A stretch of DNA of 47,812 bases from contig CAYFSP010000007.1 of the NCBI GenBank assembly GCA_964345925.1, positions 1-47,812 on the forward strand. Direction: 5' to 3'. Positions 33,153-41,894 of the stretch are shown here, piece by piece (the first letter of the stretch is position 1; each line of letters starts with the position of its first letter). The notes beneath the pieces were generated by a model. That model was not told where the DNA came from. It did no database searches and saw only the letters and a program-made list of their open reading frames with translations. The DNA comes from Miniphocaeibacter sp964345925. GTDB taxonomy: Bacteria > Bacillota > Clostridia > Tissierellales > Peptoniphilaceae. Both the position numbers and the translations under genes were made by a program.

Positions 33153-35084
33153 TTGAAAGGAACTATCGTTTATAAGATTCTAAAGGATCACCTTTTAGAA
33201 GGTAATCTAGAAATTGGAAAAGAAATAGCCATAAAATTAAACCAAACACTGACACAGGATTCTACAGGTACAATGGTTTATTTACAATTGGAGGCTATGG
33301 ACGTTAATGGTATTAAAACAGATCTTTCTGTAGCATATATTGATCACAATACTATTCAAGCCGGTTTTGAAAATGCTGATGATCATGAATTCATAAGAAC
33401 TTCCGCTGCAAAATATGGACTTGTTTTCTCAAAACCAGGTGGAGGTATTTGTCATCAAGTACAATTAGAGCGATTTGCTAAACCTGGTGCAACTTTAATC
33501 GGGTCAGACTCCCATACTCCCACTGCTGGCGGAATTGGGTCATTGGCAATTGGAGCTGGTGGACTTGATGTAGCCGTAGGAATGGCAAATGGTTACTATT
33601 ATATAACTGTACCTAAAGTATATAATGTTAAGCTTACTGGAAAACTAAGTGATAAATGTAATGGTAAAGACGTTATTTTAACTGTACTAAAGGAACTATC
33701 TGTTAAAGGTGGCGTTGGATATATAATGGAGTATACAGGCGAAGGTGTTAAAAATCTTTCAGTAACAGATAGAGCTACTATTTGTAATATGGGAGCAGAA
33801 TTAGGAGCTACCACTTCAATATTTCCAAGTGATGAAAACACTTTAGACTTTTTGACTAAACAGAATAGACCTGAAGATTATATCGAATTACAACCGGATA
33901 ATGATGCTGAATATGAAAATGTACTGGAAATAAATCTTTCCGAAATAGTACCTATGGCAGCGAAACCACATAGTCCAGATAATATAATAAAGGTTGATGA
34001 CGAAAAAATAAAGGTTGACCAAGTTGCTATAGGTTCTTGTACTAACTCATCATATGCAGATATGATGAAGGTTGCAAAAATTTTAGAAGGAAAAGTAATA
34101 GATCCTTCAGTTAGTTTAGTAATAGCTCCTGGCTCAAGTAATATTTTAAGATTGTTAAGTGAAAATGGTGCATTAGCAACCTTTATACAGTCTGGTGCTA
34201 GAATTTTGGAATCTGCTTGTGGTCCATGTATTGGAATGGGACAAGCTCCAAAGTCAGAAGGTGTTAGTTTAAGAACCTTCAATAGAAATTTCAAAGGTAG
34301 AAGTGGCACTATGGATGCTCAAGTTTACTTAGTTAGCCCTGAAACAGCAGCTGCATCAGCTTTAACTGGATATTTAACAAATCCTGAAACTCTAAATTTA
34401 GACTTAAATATAGATGAGCCTGAAAACTATGGTAAAAATGATAGTTACTTTATATTCCCATCTAAAGAAAATTTAGAAAAAGATGTTGTTATGGGACCAA
34501 ATATTAAACCATTCCCTAAAGCAGTACCTTTAGAAGATAATATATCTAAAAAATTGATTTTAAAAACTGGTGATAATATTACAACAGATGATATATGTCC
34601 TTCTAATGCAAAATTACTTCCATTTAGATCAAATATTCCTTATTTATCAGAGTTTTCATTTAAGACAATTGTAGATGATTTCTATAATAGAGCTATAGAT
34701 AATAATGGTGGAATAATTCTAGGTGGAGATAATTATGGACAAGGTTCTTCAAGGGAACATGCTGCACTAGTTCCTCTATTCTTAGGAGTTAAGGCAGTTA
34801 TAGCTAAATCCTTTGCTAGAATTCACAGATCCAATTTAATAAATAGTGGAATATTGCCATTAGAGTTTGTAAATAAAGATGATTATGATAAATTAGATGA
34901 ATTTGATGAATTGGAATTAAGTAATACAATAAAATCAGTTGAAAACGGAACCCCAATAATTTTAAAGGATAAAACCAAGAACTTAGAAGTTCCCGTTATC
35001 TTCAAAGGATCTCCTAGAGAAATTGATGTTGTATTAAATGGCGGATTTTTAAATTACGCAAAGAATAATAAATTAGAGGTGTAA
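33153..35084 (+). CDS. Aconitate hydratase
   Basis: Aconitase isomerises citrate to isocitrate with a [4Fe-4S] cluster. Cluster cysteines are Cys296 (GSCTNSS) and Cys356/Cys359 (ACGPCIGMG). The C-terminal swivel domain has the substrate-binding SSREHAALVP. The 643-aa length fits the clostridial/mitochondrial-like form. The frame is open from a TTG at 33126, but AGGGGTG six bases before the TTG at 33153 and the usual MKGTIVYKILKDHL opening favour the later start. It is first in the operon with isocitrate dehydrogenase and citrate synthase. Confidence 0.95.
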   Translation: MKGTIVYKILKDHLLEGNLEIGKEIAIKLNQTLTQDSTGTMVYLQLEAMDVNGIKTDLSVAYIDHNTIQAGFENADDHEFIRTSAAKYGLVFSKPGGGICHQVQLERFAKPGATLIGSDSHTPTAGGIGSLAIGAGGLDVAVGMANGYYYITVPKVYNVKLTGKLSDKCNGKDVILTVLKELSVKGGVGYIMEYTGEGVKNLSVTDRATICNMGAELGATTSIFPSDENTLDFLTKQNRPEDYIELQPDNDAEYENVLEINLSEIVPMAAKPHSPDNIIKVDDEKIKVDQVAIGSCTNSSYADMMKVAKILEGKVIDPSVSLVIAPGSSNILRLLSENGALATFIQSGARILESACGPCIGMGQAPKSEGVSLRTFNRNFKGRSGTMDAQVYLVSPETAAASALTGYLTNPETLNLDLNIDEPENYGKNDSYFIFPSKENLEKDVVMGPNIKPFPKAVPLEDNISKKLILKTGDNITTDDICPSNAKLLPFRSNIPYLSEFSFKTIVDDFYNRAIDNNGGIILGGDNYGQGSSREHAALVPLFLGVKAVIAKSFARIHRSNLINSGILPLEFVNKDDYDKLDEFDELELSNTIKSVENGTPIILKDKTKNLEVPVIFKGSPREIDVVLNGGFLNYAKNNKLEV

Positions 35085-35085
35085 A

Positions 35086-36081
35086 ATGCATACGGTTACA
35101 ATGTTAGAAGGCGACGGTATAGGCTTAGAAATATGTGCTTCCTTAAGGAAGGTTTTTAGAGCGGCTAATGCTGGAATTAAATGGGAAATCTATGAAACTG
35201 GAGAGAAACATTTTAAAAAACATAACGAATTGATTTCCGAAGAATGTTTTTATAGTTTGGAAAAGAATAAAGTTGGTATTAAGGGACCAATGACAACACC
35301 TATTGGAACGGGTTTTAGATCTGCAAATGTCTATTTAAGAAAAAAATATGATCTTTATGCAAATGTTAGACCTGTTAAATCCTTAGGTACAGTAGAAAGA
35401 CATTTTGACAATATAGATATAACTATTTTCAGAGAAAATACTGAAGATCTATACCAAGGTATAGAAGAAATGAAAGACGAAAATACTGCAGTAAGTTATA
35501 AGATTATATCAAAAGAAGGATCTAGAAGAATTGCCGTAGAAGCCTTTGAATTTGCAGTAAAAAATAATATTGATAAAGTTACCGTTGTAACAAAGGCAAA
35601 TATTATGAAATTAACAGATGGTATGTTCTTGGATATAGCTAGAAAAGTTGCAAAAAATTATCCTAGTATAGAATTAGAAGAGGTTTTAGTGGATAATATG
35701 GCAATGCAACTTGTTATGTACCCTGAAAAATATAAATTGATATTGACTCAGAATCTATATGGCGATATATTATCAGATCTTTGTGCAGGACTAGTAGGCG
35801 GTTTAGGATTAATTCCAGGAGCCAACATAGGTAAGGATTTAGCAATATTTGAACCAGTACACGGTTCAGCACCAGATATTGCTGGAAAAAACTATGCTAA
35901 CCCTACTGCTTTAATATTAAGTGGATGCTTAATGTTAGAATATTTAGGTGAAATTGAAATATCAAATAAAATCAAAAATGCTATTAATAAAACTCTAAGT
36001 GATAAAAATAACTTTACTCGTGATTTAGGAGGAAGTAAATCCACTGAGGAATTTACAGATGCAATAATATCAAATCTATAG
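35086..36081 (+). CDS. Isocitrate dehydrogenase, NAD-type family
   Basis: This encodes a 331-aa beta-decarboxylating dehydrogenase that should oxidise isocitrate to 2-oxoglutarate. The N-terminal LEGDGIGLEI, the substrate loop with RSANVYLRKKYDLYANVRPV, FRENTEDLYQGIE, and the metal-binding NLYGDILSD and EPVHGSAPDIAGK are in place. The short length and its position between aconitase and citrate synthase indicate isocitrate rather than isopropylmalate as substrate. The exact cofactor preference is inferred. It starts one base after the aconitase stop, behind AGAGGTG. Confidence 0.93.
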   Translation: MHTVTMLEGDGIGLEICASLRKVFRAANAGIKWEIYETGEKHFKKHNELISEECFYSLEKNKVGIKGPMTTPIGTGFRSANVYLRKKYDLYANVRPVKSLGTVERHFDNIDITIFRENTEDLYQGIEEMKDENTAVSYKIISKEGSRRIAVEAFEFAVKNNIDKVTVVTKANIMKLTDGMFLDIARKVAKNYPSIELEEVLVDNMAMQLVMYPEKYKLILTQNLYGDILSDLCAGLVGGLGLIPGANIGKDLAIFEPVHGSAPDIAGKNYANPTALILSGCLMLEYLGEIEISNKIKNAINKTLSDKNNFTRDLGGSKSTEEFTDAIISNL

Positions 36082-36090
36082 GAGGAAATT

Positions 36091-37458
36091 ATGGTTGTAG
36101 ATAATTCTAATATAAAATCAATAAATGAAATTGAAAATAATCTATTGCGAATGTTAGATGAAAATACCTATATTGATCCAAAGCTATACTCAAAATATAA
36201 TGTCAAAAGAGGATTAAGAAACGCTAATGGCACTGGGGTATTAGTTGGTATTACAGGTATAGCAAATGTTGTAGGCTATAAAATACAAGATGGTGTTAAA
36301 ATACCTACTGATGGAGAATTATTATATCGTGGAATACCTTTAACTGAACTAGTTCAAGGTTTTCAAAAAGATGACCGTTTTGGGTTTGAAGAAACAGCAT
36401 TTCTTCTTCTATTAGGAGAACTGCCTTCAAATAACAATTTGGATGAATTTAAAAAAGTATTCAATTACAACCTAACCTTTCCTAAATTTTACAAGGAAGA
36501 TCATATAATTAAATTTCCAAGTAATAATATAATGAATATGTTGCAAAAACAGGTTTTAACATTGTATAACTATGATAAACTCGCTGAGGACACATCATTG
36601 GTGAATACATTTAAACAGTCATTAAGTCTTATTGCTAAATTACCAGTTCTAATGGCATATTCCTACATGGCTAAGAAGCATTACTATGACAACAAGTCAC
36701 TAGTTCTACACAGACCTTTACAAAATGCATCTATTGCAGAAAATATACTTCATATGTTGAGAAATGATAGCTCCTTTACCAAAGATGAAGCTAGACTGCT
36801 GGACTTATGTCTTGTGGTTCATGCAGAGCATGGTGGTGGAAATAATTCAGCCTTTGCAACTCATGTAGTATCATCTACTGGTACTGATACCTATTCTGCA
36901 ATTGCAACTGCTATTGGTTCTTTAAAGGGCCCTAAGCATGGTGGTGCAAATATAATGGTTAGAGCAATGGTAAATGATATAGTTGAAAATTCCAATTGGG
37001 AAAATTATGATGACCTTTCCAATTATATTGATAAGATTTTAAATAGAGAGGCATTTGATAAAAAAGGACTTGTCTATGGTATGGGTCATGCAGTTTACAC
37101 AAAATCGGATCCAAGAGCAGTTTTATTAAAAGAAAAGGCTAGAGAGTTAGCAGCTTCAAAAGGATATTTGAAAAAATTTGAATTACTTGAAAATATAGAG
37201 AAATTAACAATAGAAAAATTCAAAGCAAGAAAAGGCGAAAACTTTGAACTATGTGCAAATGTTGACCTTTATGCAGGACTTGTTTATGAAATGTTGGGAA
37301 TAGAACCTGAACTATACACTCCAATATTTGCCGTATCTCGTATGGCTGGCTGGTGTGCTCATAGATTGGAACAAATTAGAGATGAAAAGATTATGAGACC
37401 TGGTTATATATCCATATCTGATAGACAAGAGTATATTAGTCTTGATAAAAGAAATTAG
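36091..37458 (+). CDS. Citrate synthase
   Basis: This enzyme condenses acetyl-CoA and oxaloacetate to citrate. The 455-aa protein has catalytic-region histidines in VVHAEHGGGNNSAF (residues 244 and 247) and GPKHGGAN. The later GMGHAVYTKSDPRAVLL segment carries the catalytic Asp. The N-terminal extension of about 40 residues is typical of the clostridial form. ATG follows AGGAGG. With the two genes before it, the cell can make 2-oxoglutarate, most likely for glutamate. No other citric acid cycle genes are in the window. Confidence 0.95.
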   Translation: MVVDNSNIKSINEIENNLLRMLDENTYIDPKLYSKYNVKRGLRNANGTGVLVGITGIANVVGYKIQDGVKIPTDGELLYRGIPLTELVQGFQKDDRFGFEETAFLLLLGELPSNNNLDEFKKVFNYNLTFPKFYKEDHIIKFPSNNIMNMLQKQVLTLYNYDKLAEDTSLVNTFKQSLSLIAKLPVLMAYSYMAKKHYYDNKSLVLHRPLQNASIAENILHMLRNDSSFTKDEARLLDLCLVVHAEHGGGNNSAFATHVVSSTGTDTYSAIATAIGSLKGPKHGGANIMVRAMVNDIVENSNWENYDDLSNYIDKILNREAFDKKGLVYGMGHAVYTKSDPRAVLLKEKARELAASKGYLKKFELLENIEKLTIEKFKARKGENFELCANVDLYAGLVYEMLGIEPELYTPIFAVSRMAGWCAHRLEQIRDEKIMRPGYISISDRQEYISLDKRN

Positions 37459-37460
37459 TA

Positions 37461-37495
37461 AAACCTATAGGCATTTAAGGCCTATAGGTTTTTTT
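37461..37495 (+). terminator. Terminator of the aconitase-citrate synthase operon
   Basis: A 12-bp perfect stem AAACCTATAGGC/GCCTATAGGTTT (37461-37472, 37480-37491) followed by a T-run, two bases after the stop codon. Confidence 0.9.
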
Positions 37496-37504
37496 ATTAC
37501 CATC

Positions 37505-38019
37505 TTAGTAATTGAATTTTAACCTTCTATCCAATTTAAATTTCTTTCGTTTAGAATTTCCTTCACAGATATATATGTTTTTTCTCTTTAAATCATAAAT
37601 AGAAGACCAAATGGTATCCATTCCCTTTCTTCTATCGTATTGACACATTAAACCATAATCCCCTTTTAATAATTTAAATACATTCTCCACCTCTATCATA
37701 ACCATAGTATTGCCTATAAAGGAATATCCATTATCCAGTCTATAATAAGGAGAATCACATAATTTCTCTATTTCAATTAAAAAGTCTGAATTTCTACCAA
37801 GTAATATTTCGTCACCATTTTTTATAGCTACTACATAACAGTAATTATTATATGTAAATATATACATAATTGTTAAAATGAAAATATAGAATCGAACTCT
37901 TCCTTTAATTCGTTGGAAAATCCTTCACTTAATTTTAGACTAATATTATTCTTTTTAAGTCTACTTCCATATTTAAATCCTGCTTCATAATGATTTCCCT
38001 TCCACCTTGAATGATACAT
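37505..38019 (-). pseudogene. Remnant of a C45/acyl-CoA:6-aminopenicillanate acyltransferase-like gene
   Basis: Two short frames on the minus strand resemble parts of one Ntn-hydrolase gene of about 340 aa. The first (38019-37873, 48 aa, good ribosome binding site) gives the family-like N-terminus MYHSRWKGNHYEAGFKYGS and then stops. The second (37867-37505, 120 aa) opens with a short stretch resembling the region around the nucleophile cysteine (CYVVAIKNGDEILLGRNSDF). After EVENVF it jumps to a C-terminal-like block (DTIWSSIYDLKRKNIYICEG). At least two internal deletions and a stop have removed most of the enzyme. Family recognition is from memory of motif order. The product is unlikely to be active. 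Confidence 0.65.
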
Positions 38020-38073
38020 ATAATCACCTTTGTCTTAATTTTCACAGAATAAAAATTTTATGTCAACAAATAA

Positions 38074-38108
38074 AAAAATACATTTAGATTTCTTCTAAAT
38101 GTATTTTT
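38074..38108 (-). terminator. Terminator of the dedA-to-GNAT operon
   Basis: A 15-bp perfect stem AAAAATACATTTAGA (38074-38088) with 38094-38108 and a 5-base loop, followed by T-rich sequence on the minus strand, 3 bases past the GNAT stop. Confidence 0.85.
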
Positions 38109-38111
38109 AAG

Positions 38112-38546
38112 CTAATTAAAATATTTTTTAAAATTCTTCTGTAACTTTTGTTCTTTAAATCCAACTCTTTCATAAAATTTATGTGCATTTAAACGACTAC
38201 TTCTAGTTACTAGCCTTAGACCTGAATATTCTTCCTTAGCTAATGATTCAATTTTTGAAATTAATGCTCTTCCAATACCAATATTTTGATATTTCGGAAG
38301 TACGGCTAATGCCATAATATCCATTAAAGATTTTTGATACAGACTTTCATACCCATGTCCTTGAATATAACCTACTATATTCTTATCAATTTCGGCTACT
38401 AAGACAATATATGACTTATCGTTTAATATTCTATCCAGTTTTTTCTCTATTTCCTCAACAGAATATTCATATCCTAAACCATACTTAGTTATTTCGTAAA
38501 TAGATTTAGCATCTTCTAATGAACCTTCCCTAATTTTGATTTCCAT
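38112..38546 (-). CDS. GNAT N-acetyltransferase
   Basis: The 144-aa protein is a single GNAT domain. Motif A reads IMALAVLPKYQNIGIGRALISKIE, with the Q-x-x-G-x-G pyrophosphate loop, and NAHKFYERVGFKE forms motif B. The substrate is unknown. It starts 3 bases after the glyoxalase stop with no clear ribosome binding site, so translation is probably coupled. It is the last gene of the operon. Confidence 0.88.
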   Translation of the reverse strand: MEIKIREGSLEDAKSIYEITKYGLGYEYSVEEIEKKLDRILNDKSYIVLVAEIDKNIVGYIQGHGYESLYQKSLMDIMALAVLPKYQNIGIGRALISKIESLAKEEYSGLRLVTRSSRLNAHKFYERVGFKEQKLQKNFKKYFN

Positions 38547-38549
38547 ATT

Positions 38550-38930
38550 CTATTTTCTAACTATTTCCACATCATATCCGTCTGGATCAGTTATAAAATA
38601 AAATTTCGGTTCATTTTGGTCTGATAATCCACTTAGTTTTGTAACTTTATATCCCATTTTTTCATGTTCTGCATGAGCTTTTTCCAAGTCTTCAACCTCA
38701 TATGCTATATGACTATATCCGTTGCCTAATTCATATGGTTCATGACCTTCGTTATATGTTAACTCCAATTCATGTCCACTTTCTTCATCGCCTAAATAAA
38801 CTAGACTAAATTTATCCTCTGGATAATCCCTTCTACTTGTAACTTTTAACCCTAATGCCTTTTCATAAAAATCTATTGATTTTTCTAGGTCGTAAACTCT
38901 TATACATGTGTGTATTGCTTTCATTTTCAT
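38550..38930 (-). CDS. gloA: Lactoylglutathione lyase-like glyoxalase I (VOC family)
   Basis: The 126-aa VOC-fold protein has the four metal ligands of glyoxalase I: His7, Glu56, His74 and Glu122. Glyoxalase I isomerises the methylglyoxal-thiol adduct. Whether the thiol here is glutathione is unknown. The TDPDGYDVEIV C-terminus is typical. ATG is behind AGGAGG. It lies 11 bases after the TcaA/YvbJ-like gene. Confidence 0.9.
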   Translation of the reverse strand: MKMKAIHTCIRVYDLEKSIDFYEKALGLKVTSRRDYPEDKFSLVYLGDEESGHELELTYNEGHEPYELGNGYSHIAYEVEDLEKAHAEHEKMGYKVTKLSGLSDQNEPKFYFITDPDGYDVEIVRK

Positions 38931-38941
38931 AAAATTTCCTC

Positions 38942-40576
38942 CTATTTTAATTTTATTAACAAACTGTTTCCAGTACCTATATTCCTATAGGTCGTACCCC
39001 AGTCTACCATCCACTTCTTCTCGTCTTCGTCATAATCAAAATGAAATCCTATTTTCTTATCCTTATGTTCTTCCATCTTTTCTTCATCTGCTTCTTCATC
39101 ACTTGAAAACTTTCCTTCTTTATAGCTTAAAAATCCTCCTATATAAGCATCACTTCCATACTCTGATATATTCACCTCAAATGAATCTATATCCAGTAAA
39201 AATGACAAATAATCCCTAATATAGTATTGACCGTAACCTATATTATCCTTTATCCACCCCATTACATTATCTAATGTCTTTCCACCTAATGTAGTTATCA
39301 TATTTATGTCTGAATTTTTAAAAGCTTGCTCATCCTCTGATAATGTCTGTCGTATTAAACCAACGAAATATTCCAAGTAAATACGATTGTTATAGTTCAC
39401 CTTTAAGTCAACTGTACCATTTGTATTGATTAACGCCATGGAATCCGATAGAGCATAACCTATTGAAGTCCTATCTACCACTGCTATGGAATCTTTATCT
39501 GTTATGTTCTTTGACTTCATATTGTTGAATTCCTCTACGGTTACTCCAGTATTTTTCCCATTTATAAATACTACTGAAGATTCTGGTGCATTTTTTATAT
39601 TTAGTTTGTAGTCTCCTTCTTCTAATACATATTTGCCATTTTTTATTTTAAGACTATTATAATCAGTTACCATATTGTAATTGGTACTATTATTTATATA
39701 CTTTATCTCTACAGAACCCTTAAACTTTAAAAACTCATAAGAGCAATCAAACTCATATATTCCTGGAATCAGATACATACTCTTTGCTTTTATCTTCTTA
39801 TCTCCAATTACAATTTTTTTATCTAAATTACTATCATCATTTAATTTCAATGGAGTAATCTTTATTTTATAATCTTTCTTAAAAATTCCACCTTCATCAC
39901 TTTTAATTATTCCTATTAAATTTTTACTAATAAATTCTTTGTCTTTTTTAAAAGATTTTATATCTTCATCTAAAGATTTAACTATACTGTTCTTAAACTC
40001 TTCATTGCTTTTATATAGATTTATAAAATTATTTAGGGATTCAATTGAAAACTCTTTATCTCCTCCATCTATTATTACAAGGCTTTTTAATTTTTCTATA
40101 TTTTCTTTTTCTATTGATGATATAAAATCCTGATTTATATTATTTAAATTATCGCCTGAATTAACAATTTTAAATATAAATACTGAAAATATTATGATTA
40201 CTATGGGAATAATAAAAAATAAAGGATTTATTTTTTTTATATTATTCAATAAATTAAATGTTTTTCTATTGTCTTTTTCATTATTATCTTCTGCTTTTAC
40301 ATTTTTATCGTTCTGTTTTACTTCTTCTTGTTTTTCTTTTATTTTCTCATCTTTTCTGATTATAATTTTTCTACCATGAAGTGGATCATCTTTTTTACCA
40401 CCATATTTTTTAAAGCTGATATTTTCTTTTTCCTTTTTAAAAGTATTATTTTTACTTTCCTTTAATATCTCCTTAAAATTCATATTTTCATCTTCTACTT
40501 TATGAAAATCCAAACTCTCAAGTAATTTTCCAATATATCCTTTTTCTGTTGGTTTCTTATCATTATTTTCTGGCAG
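38942..40576 (-). CDS. TcaA/YvbJ-like single-pass membrane protein, probable CTG start
   Basis: A charged cytosolic region of about 115 residues precedes one membrane segment (about 118-138). A large extracytoplasmic part follows, including an IPGIYEFDCSYEF block and an NTF2-like C-terminal region. The layout and segments resemble TcaA/YvbJ of Staphylococcus and Bacillus, linked to cell-envelope stress, but the usual N-terminal zinc ribbon is absent. The frame has no ATG near its beginning. The best ribosome binding site (AGAGGTGA, 40582-40589) stands five bases before a CTG at 40576, giving 544 aa. A TTG at 40513 is the alternative. It follows dedA by 19 bases. Confidence 0.68.
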   Translation of the reverse strand: MPENNDKKPTEKGYIGKLLESLDFHKVEDENMNFKEILKESKNNTFKKEKENISFKKYGGKKDDPLHGRKIIIRKDEKIKEKQEEVKQNDKNVKAEDNNEKDNRKTFNLLNNIKKINPLFFIIPIVIIIFSVFIFKIVNSGDNLNNINQDFISSIEKENIEKLKSLVIIDGGDKEFSIESLNNFINLYKSNEEFKNSIVKSLDEDIKSFKKDKEFISKNLIGIIKSDEGGIFKKDYKIKITPLKLNDDSNLDKKIVIGDKKIKAKSMYLIPGIYEFDCSYEFLKFKGSVEIKYINNSTNYNMVTDYNSLKIKNGKYVLEEGDYKLNIKNAPESSVVFINGKNTGVTVEEFNNMKSKNITDKDSIAVVDRTSIGYALSDSMALINTNGTVDLKVNYNNRIYLEYFVGLIRQTLSEDEQAFKNSDINMITTLGGKTLDNVMGWIKDNIGYGQYYIRDYLSFLLDIDSFEVNISEYGSDAYIGGFLSYKEGKFSSDEEADEEKMEEHKDKKIGFHFDYDEDEKKWMVDWGTTYRNIGTGNSLLIKLK

Positions 40577-40595
40577 CTAAATCACCTCTACTATT

Positions 40596-41204
40596 CTATT
40601 TCATTTCCTTTATTCTTTTTTTATAAATATAGAAGATTACTGAAAATAATACTATAAAAATCAATACAATTATAGAATATTCTTTAACAATCACTTCTAT
40701 ATACTTCCAATTATCGCCTAAGTAAACACCAATATATGTAATAATACTATTCCAAATAAGGGATCCTATGCCAGTATATATACAGAATTTGAAAATATTC
40801 ATCCTAAACATACCTGCTGGTATCGATATTATAGATCTTACTATTGGTAGCATTCTACAGATAAAAACCGATATACTCTCATATTTCAAATAGATATTTC
40901 TACCCTTTCTTAAACTATTTCCGTCAATTTTCAAAACCTTATTCTTACTTCTAAGAAATTTTTTTATTATATCACTATTTATAAAATACCCTATATAATA
41001 TAAAATAATTGCACCAACTACGGAACCAATAGTAGCCGATAACACAACTCCAATGAATTTTAAACTAGTTGATATTGTAAAAAAACCCCCTAGACCAAGT
41101 ATTATCTCTGAAGGTATTGGAGGAAATATATTTTCAATTAATATTAGAAAAAAGATTCCAAAATATCCATAATTTTCAATAAATTCTATTATAAAACTCT
41201 CCAT
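40596..41204 (-). CDS. DedA-family membrane protein
   Basis: The 202-aa protein has several membrane segments and the DedA/SNARE-associated motifs: ENIFPPIPSEIILGLGGFF, GSVVGAIILYYIGY, and the FICRMLPIVRSIISIPAGMFRM arginine-proline block. Family members act in lipid carrier recycling and membrane homeostasis. The ATG at 41204 follows AAGGTGAG by five bases. It is the first gene of dedA, TcaA-like, gloA, GNAT. Confidence 0.93.
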   Translation of the reverse strand: MESFIIEFIENYGYFGIFFLILIENIFPPIPSEIILGLGGFFTISTSLKFIGVVLSATIGSVVGAIILYYIGYFINSDIIKKFLRSKNKVLKIDGNSLRKGRNIYLKYESISVFICRMLPIVRSIISIPAGMFRMNIFKFCIYTGIGSLIWNSIITYIGVYLGDNWKYIEVIVKEYSIIVLIFIVLFSVIFYIYKKRIKEMK

Positions 41205-41221
41205 TGTACTCACCTTTTTTA

Positions 41222-41230
41222 ATTATATCA
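41222..41230 (-). promoter_or_regulatory. Extended -10 promoter of the dedA operon
   Basis: The minus strand reads TGATATAAT, only 17 bases before the dedA ATG and just past the V-ATPase terminator. The untranslated leader would be about 10 bases, barely covering the ribosome binding site. Confidence 0.55.
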
Positions 41231-41236
41231 TAGAAT

Positions 41237-41262
41237 AAAAAACGGAGTGATCCATCACTCCG
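41237..41262 (-). terminator. Terminator of the V-ATPase operon
   Basis: Stem CGGAGTG/CACTCCG (41243-41249, 41256-41262) is followed on the minus strand by TTTTTTATTC. The stop codon of subunit D lies in the hairpin. Confidence 0.85.
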
Positions 41263-41887
41263 CTTTTCCTTCTTTTTTCGATTTAGCTTTTTTCAACCTA
41301 AAGAATTCCTCAATATCCTTCTCCTCAAGAATTTCTTCAGTATTTTTAATTATTTTCTTGTATTTTGGTATTTGTATCTTATCTAAAGCATTGGCTCTTT
41401 TTTGAGTTTTTTTAATCTCCCTAGCTAAATTGTACACTGCATTTTCTATTTCTGCTAATTCATAAATAGTTTTTCTTACTTTATTAAATTCTTTTATAGC
41501 CTTGTCAAATGCTGGATTGGTATTATACATTCCAAAGTCTATATATAATTCTTCATCTTCTTCATATATTATTTTAGGTACCATTGCTCCCATTACGGAC
41601 TTGTATATAATATCATAATCCTTCTCAAGCATTATGCCTTGGGATATATTATTTAAATTCTCCCTACCCATTGTTATTGTAGCTTGAGCTAAAAGAGTAT
41701 ATGCATTAGCGAATTCACCGGCAATTCTACTTTGTAATTCCTTTGATCTATCTACTAATGACATCATCTCCTTAATCAACACAATTCTTTTTCTATCCAA
41801 AAGATTATATCCCTTTTCTGCAAAGTTTAAAGTCTTCTTTACCTTTATTAAATTTCCTTTTGTTGGTGTAATTTTTACTGCAGCCAT
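41255..41887 (-). CDS. ntpD: V-type ATPase subunit D
   Basis: Subunit D forms the central rotor shaft of the V-type ATPase. The 210-aa sequence is a long coiled-coil hairpin. Its typical opening is KITPTKGNLIKVKKTLNFAEKGYNLLDRKR and the late block is KKTQKRANALDKIQIPKYKK. The frame is intact. It is the last gene of the operon, 7 bases after subunit B. Confidence 0.95.
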   Translation of the reverse strand: MAAVKITPTKGNLIKVKKTLNFAEKGYNLLDRKRIVLIKEMMSLVDRSKELQSRIAGEFANAYTLLAQATITMGRENLNNISQGIMLEKDYDIIYKSVMGAMVPKIIYEEDEELYIDFGMYNTNPAFDKAIKEFNKVRKTIYELAEIENAVYNLAREIKKTQKRANALDKIQIPKYKKIIKNTEEILEEKDIEEFFRLKKAKSKKEGKAE

Positions 41888-41894
41888 AATTCAC

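Noticed and set aside
37505..37867. Independent 120-aa hypothetical gene
   Set aside because: It looks like two separated parts of a larger acyltransferase-like protein joined together, with the N-terminal part just upstream.
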